Below are positions 59,801 through 64,000 of a stretch of 64,000 nt of DNA, in pieces; within the stretch, counting starts at the first letter, position 1, and every line of letters begins with the position of its first letter. A program made the translations under genes and the position numbers. This DNA comes from Paenibacillus sp. URB8-2 (lineage in GTDB: Bacteria; Bacillota; Bacilli; Paenibacillales; Paenibacillaceae). The stretch is from assembly GCF_013393385.1 (NCBI RefSeq), contig NZ_AP023239.1, forward strand, positions 4,650,001 to 4,714,000, in the 5' to 3' direction. Under the pieces are notes generated by a model. The model made no database searches, had not been told where the DNA came from, and saw nothing but the letters and a program-made list of their open reading frames with translations.

Positions 59801-62032
59801 TTGAAAAAATGGTATCAAAAACAGCTTCTGTCGTATTTTCCGATTTTCCTCCTAACGATCACGTTGATTGTCCTGATCGGGATGGTCACCGTTTCGGATA
59901 TTTCCCGGAGGGAGACGGAGCGGGCAAATGAGATTTTTGCCAGATATATATCGGAGATGATTGTAGGCTCCCTTGATGAGGTGGAGCAAGCTTTCCTGAA
60001 AGAATTCACGCTGAATGATGAGATGATGGATTTCCTCGACGGCAGCAAGCCGAACTCGCAGCAGGAAGATATCCAGCTGTATGAAGTCGCCTCTTCGCTC
60101 CGTTCCCTTCAAAATGATTATTCTCTCATTCAATCCATCTATCTATACCGGGCCAGCGACGGGCTGGTTATCATGTCGGACGGCAAATCCGAGCTTGACC
60201 CGTTCTATGACCGGGACTTTTTGAAACGCCAGCTCTCCGGCCCACTGAACACGGAAGAATGGTCGGAAGCCCGGGCGGTCCCGAGCTCTTACGATGACGG
60301 AAATACCCCGGTGATCTCGTTGGTTAAGCCGCTGCCGATACCTTTTGGCAAAGAAGGGATTGCCGTCATCAATGTGAAGGTAGAGGGCTTTGCGAACGAT
60401 ATTCAAATGGGCAAGAACCGGAATATCACCTATCTCGATATCGTGGACCGGGACGGGCAGGTCGTCCTTTCCTCGGAAGAGGCGTTGGAGGGCGAAGAAG
60501 AGCAGAGCAAAATCGACTTTCTGGCGCAAAGGCCGATTGAGAACACAGGCTGGACGATCCGCAGCGGCATCAAGTCCGGCCAGTTCTTTCAATGGTTTGA
60601 GTTGATTTCCTACACGTGGATTGCGGTCGGGGTAGCGGTTATCGCGCTCAGCACGGTGTATGTGGTGTATATCTCCAAACGGAATTACAAGCCGATCGCC
60701 CTGATTCTGAACAAGCTGGAGACGATTCAGCTGAAATCCGCCCTGAACAAAACCGAGGAGGGCGATGTGCGGTTTATCGAGACGGCCTTGGAGGAACTGA
60801 CCGCCCAGATGAAGGAGTATGAGCGGGAGAGCCAGGACAATCTGCTCACGAAGAAGCGGCAGCTCTTTATCGACCTGATCGAAGGTTCCGTCACCGAGTT
60901 CGATGAATTCTGGCAGGAGCCGATCCCCCTGCTTCAGGAGCAGCACCGCAAGCGGTACAAGTGGTTTCTCGTGGCGGACATCGAGACGGATAGCTTGAAC
61001 CTGGAGCCGGAGGAGCAGGCCTTGGTCCGGCTCGCGCTGCAAAATATGCTGCAGGACTTCTTCAGCAGCGAGGAATGCCCGTCCTGGTGCGAATGGATTT
61101 ACGGGAACCGGCTGGGCATTGTGGCTCCTGCCGGAAGCAGCCCGTATTCGGAAGCCGAGATCATCGCCCTGACGGATAAATGCCAGGACTGGGTGAAGGG
61201 GCAGTTCGATCTCTCCTTCATGTTCGGGGCTGGGGCTGCCTTCGAGACTTGGCAGGAGGCTCCGCGTTCGTATCAGGGGGCCAAAGAGGCGCTGGAGTAC
61301 CGGTTAACCCGGCGCTATGCCAATGTCATATTCACGGATCGGATTCAGGAAGAAGCCGGCCAAAAATGGATGCAGGTATGGCCCCTGATCATGGAGATCG
61401 CGGAAATGTTCCAGATGCGCAATGAAGGCTGGTCCGCCAAGGTGGACCTTATGTTCGAGCAGTTTAAGTCCCAGAAGATGAGCGACCAGAGCATTTATAC
61501 GATGATCGGATCGCTGCTGAAATCCATTCAAAAGAAGGCGGGAGAGGGCATACTCGTGCTGGACGCTTCCACTTCCCTGCCAAATAGCGGGAATGAGGCG
61601 GACTCCCGGCGCTATTTCGACGACCTGCCGGCATTGGCGGATGAGGTCAGGGACATCTTGCATTCGGCCTATGGGGAATATGTAGCGATCTATGAGAACG
61701 GCGGGTTTCACTCGACCATGCTGGAGATTCGCGAGTATATCATGGCTCATTTTGACGACCCCGATTTATCCCTCAAGCATTTAAGCGACCGGTTCCAGCT
61801 GCAGGGGAAAAATGTGAGCCAGCTCTTCAAGGAAGCCTTCGGCGAAAACTTCGTCGACTTTGTCCTGCAGCTAAGGATCGGCAAGGCGAAGCGCCTGCTG
61901 GTGGAATCCGAAATGCCGCAGCAGGAAATCGCGATGCTGGTGGGCTACTCCAATTCGATTACGTTCGGACGGATGTTCAAGCGCGTGGTCGGGATGACGC
62001 CGGGCGAGTTCCGCAGACAAAATGCCGGCTAG
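59801..62032 (+). CDS. YesS-like membrane-bound AraC-family regulator
   Basis: This protein of about 743 aa has an N-terminal helix (about 10-32), an extracellular Cache-like sensor (about 35-265), a second helix (about 270-293), a cytoplasmic linker and a C-terminal AraC HTH pair (LSLKHLSDRFQLQGKNVSQLFKEAFG and QEIAMLVGYSNSITFGRMFKR). Such regulators sense an extracellular ligand and bind DNA directly. TTG at 59801 (MKKWYQKQ) fits AGGTGA; GTG at 59792 is an alternative. It precedes a family-1 binding protein gene, its likely target. Confidence 0.87.
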   Translation: MKKWYQKQLLSYFPIFLLTITLIVLIGMVTVSDISRRETERANEIFARYISEMIVGSLDEVEQAFLKEFTLNDEMMDFLDGSKPNSQQEDIQLYEVASSLRSLQNDYSLIQSIYLYRASDGLVIMSDGKSELDPFYDRDFLKRQLSGPLNTEEWSEARAVPSSYDDGNTPVISLVKPLPIPFGKEGIAVINVKVEGFANDIQMGKNRNITYLDIVDRDGQVVLSSEEALEGEEEQSKIDFLAQRPIENTGWTIRSGIKSGQFFQWFELISYTWIAVGVAVIALSTVYVVYISKRNYKPIALILNKLETIQLKSALNKTEEGDVRFIETALEELTAQMKEYERESQDNLLTKKRQLFIDLIEGSVTEFDEFWQEPIPLLQEQHRKRYKWFLVADIETDSLNLEPEEQALVRLALQNMLQDFFSSEECPSWCEWIYGNRLGIVAPAGSSPYSEAEIIALTDKCQDWVKGQFDLSFMFGAGAAFETWQEAPRSYQGAKEALEYRLTRRYANVIFTDRIQEEAGQKWMQVWPLIMEIAEMFQMRNEGWSAKVDLMFEQFKSQKMSDQSIYTMIGSLLKSIQKKAGEGILVLDASTSLPNSGNEADSRRYFDDLPALADEVRDILHSAYGEYVAIYENGGFHSTMLEIREYIMAHFDDPDLSLKHLSDRFQLQGKNVSQLFKEAFGENFVDFVLQLRIGKAKRLLVESEMPQQEIAMLVGYSNSITFGRMFKRVVGMTPGEFRRQNAG

Positions 62033-62371
62033 GCTTCAAATCAGACTAAGCCATTCCCGGATGATTTCTTATTTTCAATCGAAAAAACAGGTGCATTTCA
62101 GCAGCGGACCCGGCCTCCAAATGATGAATTAAGTGTTATATAATCTAACATAAACCGAAAAAAACCGCATAGTTCTGCGATTTTTTTCGGTTTATTGCTT
62201 AAAAATGATTTATTGAGTCATGAATCCTGACGTTAAGCACGGTTTATTCGCTGAAAACAAGTTTATTGATCCTTTCTTATGTGAGCTATCATACTGTGGG
62301 TAATCCCGAGGACGCCGTGAAGGGTGACAGCAGGGAAATAAATAAACAATCGGATAGGGGAGTGTAATGGC
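62033..62371. other. intergenic region with a terminator and the promoter region of the binding-protein gene
   Basis: Besides the hairpin at 62153-62194 it contains AT-rich sequence likely to hold the promoter of the next gene. No further gene or RNA was recognised. Confidence 0.45.
62153..62194 (+). terminator. terminator of the YesS-like gene
   Basis: AAACCGAAAAAAACCGCA pairs with TGCGATTTTTTTCGGTTT around TAGTTC. The AT-rich long stem carries T-tracts and works in both directions. Confidence 0.75.
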
Positions 62372-63979
62372 ATGGAAAAAGGCAAGAGCAGGTTCAAGCA
62401 GTACTCAAAGTTGATGATTCCATTGACGTTGAGCGCATCTTTACTATTATCCGCGTGTTCCAATTCGGACGCCACAACGGATGCAGGCGGCGCTTCGACG
62501 GAGAAGGTCAAGCTGAAGGTCGAAGTCTTCGACCGGGGGAACTCTCCTTCGGGAATGACGATCAGCGACAACTACATGACCAATTACGTGCAGGAGAACT
62601 TCGGTACTCCCAACAACATTGAGATCGAGTATGTGCCTGTCCCCAGATCCGAAGAAACGCAGAAGCTGAACGTCATGATGGCCAGCGCCAACGACGTCCC
62701 CGATATCGTCTTCACCTATGACTCCGGTACGTTCTATCGCTATGCCACCCAAGGCGGGCTGACGGATGTGACTGAGCTCCTGGATCAGTACGGCTCTAAC
62801 TTGAAAAAGTACCTGGGCGAGGACGCCCTGGCTTACGGCCAGGTGGACGGCGCGCAGCTGTCGATTCCCGGACGGCGTCTGGTGCTTGGCAAGTATGCCT
62901 CCTACGTTCGCCAGGACTGGCTGGACGCGCTGAATCTTCCGGTCCCGAAGACGGCGGATGAGCTGTATAACACGCTTGTTGCTTTCAAAGAGAAGGACCC
63001 CGGCAATAGGGGCGGCAAAGTGATTCCGCTCGGCATGAGCATCGCCCCCGCACAGTATGACTCCCTGCTCTGGTCCTTTATCGAGCCGACTACCGATGAA
63101 CAGCGGTACACGCTGACCCAGAAATTGGGCTCCGCCGACATTCCGGTTCTGCTCCCCGGATTTAAAGAGGGCCTCCACTTTATGAATAAACTGTATAACG
63201 AAGGATTAATCAGCAAGGATTTTGCGCTGGATGAAGATAAGAAGCAGCTGTGGCAGGACGTGCAGAACGGTCTGGTCGGCGCTTACACCGAGGATGCCGG
63301 CGAAATGTATTTTGATTATACCAACACGTACAAGAACCTGGAGACCAATGTGACAGGAGCCAAAATGACGCCGATTGATCCTTATGCGAATTCCGAAGGC
63401 GTAACGGTCAAGCCTGTCTATGCGCCAAATGCGATGTACATCATGATTCCGAAATCCAGCAAGCATGCGGTCGAGGCGATCAAATATCTGGACTGGATGG
63501 CTTCCGGCAACAACCTGTTTTTCATGCAAAACGGCGTCGAAAGCGAGAACTACACTCTGGTTGACGGTATTCCGGTAGCGAAGGCTGACGCTCCTCAGGA
63601 GGTTACCGACCGGATGTACAACTACGGCGATATGGCCATTATTGCCAATGGCAAATATATCGGCGATGAGAAGAGCAATGCCGAGGCCTATATCCGTCAG
63701 GTGCCGGAAGAGTATCAGGATCTGATGAGAACATCCGTCGAGATTTCCAACACGAATCCGATCGAACCCATCGTCATGCCGGTGCCGATTCAAGCCGAAT
63801 CCAAATACGGCAGCGGTCTGGAGAGCAAATACAAGGAGATCATCGTGAAGACCGCCATGGTGAGCGAAGATGCTTTTGACAGCACATACGATTCGCTGAT
63901 GAAGGAATACATGGCGGGCGGCGGACAGGCCATCCTGGATGAACGCACGAAAGTCTACAATGAAATGATCAAGAAGTAA
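62372..63979 (+). CDS. family-1 ABC transporter substrate-binding lipoprotein (LplA type)
   Basis: This 535-aa lipoprotein has a lipobox (LLSAC), a long mature chain and the VPDIVFTYDSGTFYRYATQGGLTDVTELLDQYG block typical of the large LplA/YtcQ-type sugar-binding proteins of Paenibacillus. RBS GGGGAG. Matching permeases (YtcP/LplB-like) would normally follow, but the window ends 21 bases after the stop. It is probably controlled by the YesS-like regulator upstream and may deliver sugars released by the secreted glycosidase. Confidence 0.88.
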   Translation: MEKGKSRFKQYSKLMIPLTLSASLLLSACSNSDATTDAGGASTEKVKLKVEVFDRGNSPSGMTISDNYMTNYVQENFGTPNNIEIEYVPVPRSEETQKLNVMMASANDVPDIVFTYDSGTFYRYATQGGLTDVTELLDQYGSNLKKYLGEDALAYGQVDGAQLSIPGRRLVLGKYASYVRQDWLDALNLPVPKTADELYNTLVAFKEKDPGNRGGKVIPLGMSIAPAQYDSLLWSFIEPTTDEQRYTLTQKLGSADIPVLLPGFKEGLHFMNKLYNEGLISKDFALDEDKKQLWQDVQNGLVGAYTEDAGEMYFDYTNTYKNLETNVTGAKMTPIDPYANSEGVTVKPVYAPNAMYIMIPKSSKHAVEAIKYLDWMASGNNLFFMQNGVESENYTLVDGIPVAKADAPQEVTDRMYNYGDMAIIANGKYIGDEKSNAEAYIRQVPEEYQDLMRTSVEISNTNPIEPIVMPVPIQAESKYGSGLESKYKEIIVKTAMVSEDAFDSTYDSLMKEYMAGGGQAILDERTKVYNEMIKK

Positions 63980-64000
63980 GGTTGGATCTTAAGTAAAGTC

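Overview
The window looks like a chromosomal segment of a spore-forming Paenibacillus-type Firmicute. Coding DNA is moderately GC-rich with strong Shine-Dalgarno sites. It carries the sporulation protein YunB, an aco operon in the Bacillus order, a GbsR-controlled osmoprotectant ABC system, and many sugar ABC transporters with YesMN-, AraC- or LacI-type regulators. No rRNA or tRNA genes were recognised, and the species cannot be named from this alone.

Layout. 1-6.1 kb (minus): acoA-acoB-acoC-acoL-acoR, an acetoin dehydrogenase operon behind a near-consensus sigma-54 promoter; acoR runs off the left edge. 6.2-11.4 kb: a lipoprotein, an esterase, a 45-bp minisatellite, a PD-(D/E)XK-type protein, YunB with a repeat-expanded tail, and a VTT membrane protein. 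11.6-13.4 kb: a 5'-truncated ECF sigma factor with its membrane-anchored partner.

13.46-20.02 kb: an AT-richer cassette with 17-bp inverted ends (ATGCCCATCAAGCTAAG) and a 13-bp flanking direct repeat, like a mobile insertion cassette of the IS231/IS4 type without transposase. It holds a frameshifted araC gene, an SDR dehydrogenase, broken MFS and LysR genes, a MarR/DoxX pair and an IS1341-type TnpB element.

20.1-28.6 kb: glycine betaine ABC operon with divergent gbsR, a MarR/ElaA/guanylate-kinase-like cluster, a TauE exporter beside an HTH-PBP regulator, and an NlpC/P60 hydrolase behind a c-di-AMP (ydaO) riboswitch. 28.5-32.5 kb: a Fur-boxed FbpABC iron(III) system. 32.6-41 kb: a sugar ABC/Gfo-Idh/isomerase/cupin operon facing a histidine kinase and response regulator.

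41-45.6 kb: a membrane-anchored lipase, a decayed gldA, an AT-rich secreted protein, and a compact pair of a TPR protein and an overlapping 41-aa secreted peptide that resembles a Rap-Phr/RNPP signalling module. 45.6-53.2 kb: a GH32 + GH172 fructan-type locus with its ABC transporter, a small translationally coupled membrane protein and a divergent AraC activator. 53.3-55.8 kb: a GH1 phospho-beta-glucosidase with a divergent LacI repressor. 55.8-64 kb: a c-di-GMP-I riboswitch leading a large secreted glycosidase, then a YesS-like membrane AraC regulator and a lipoprotein sugar-binding protein whose permeases probably lie beyond the right edge.
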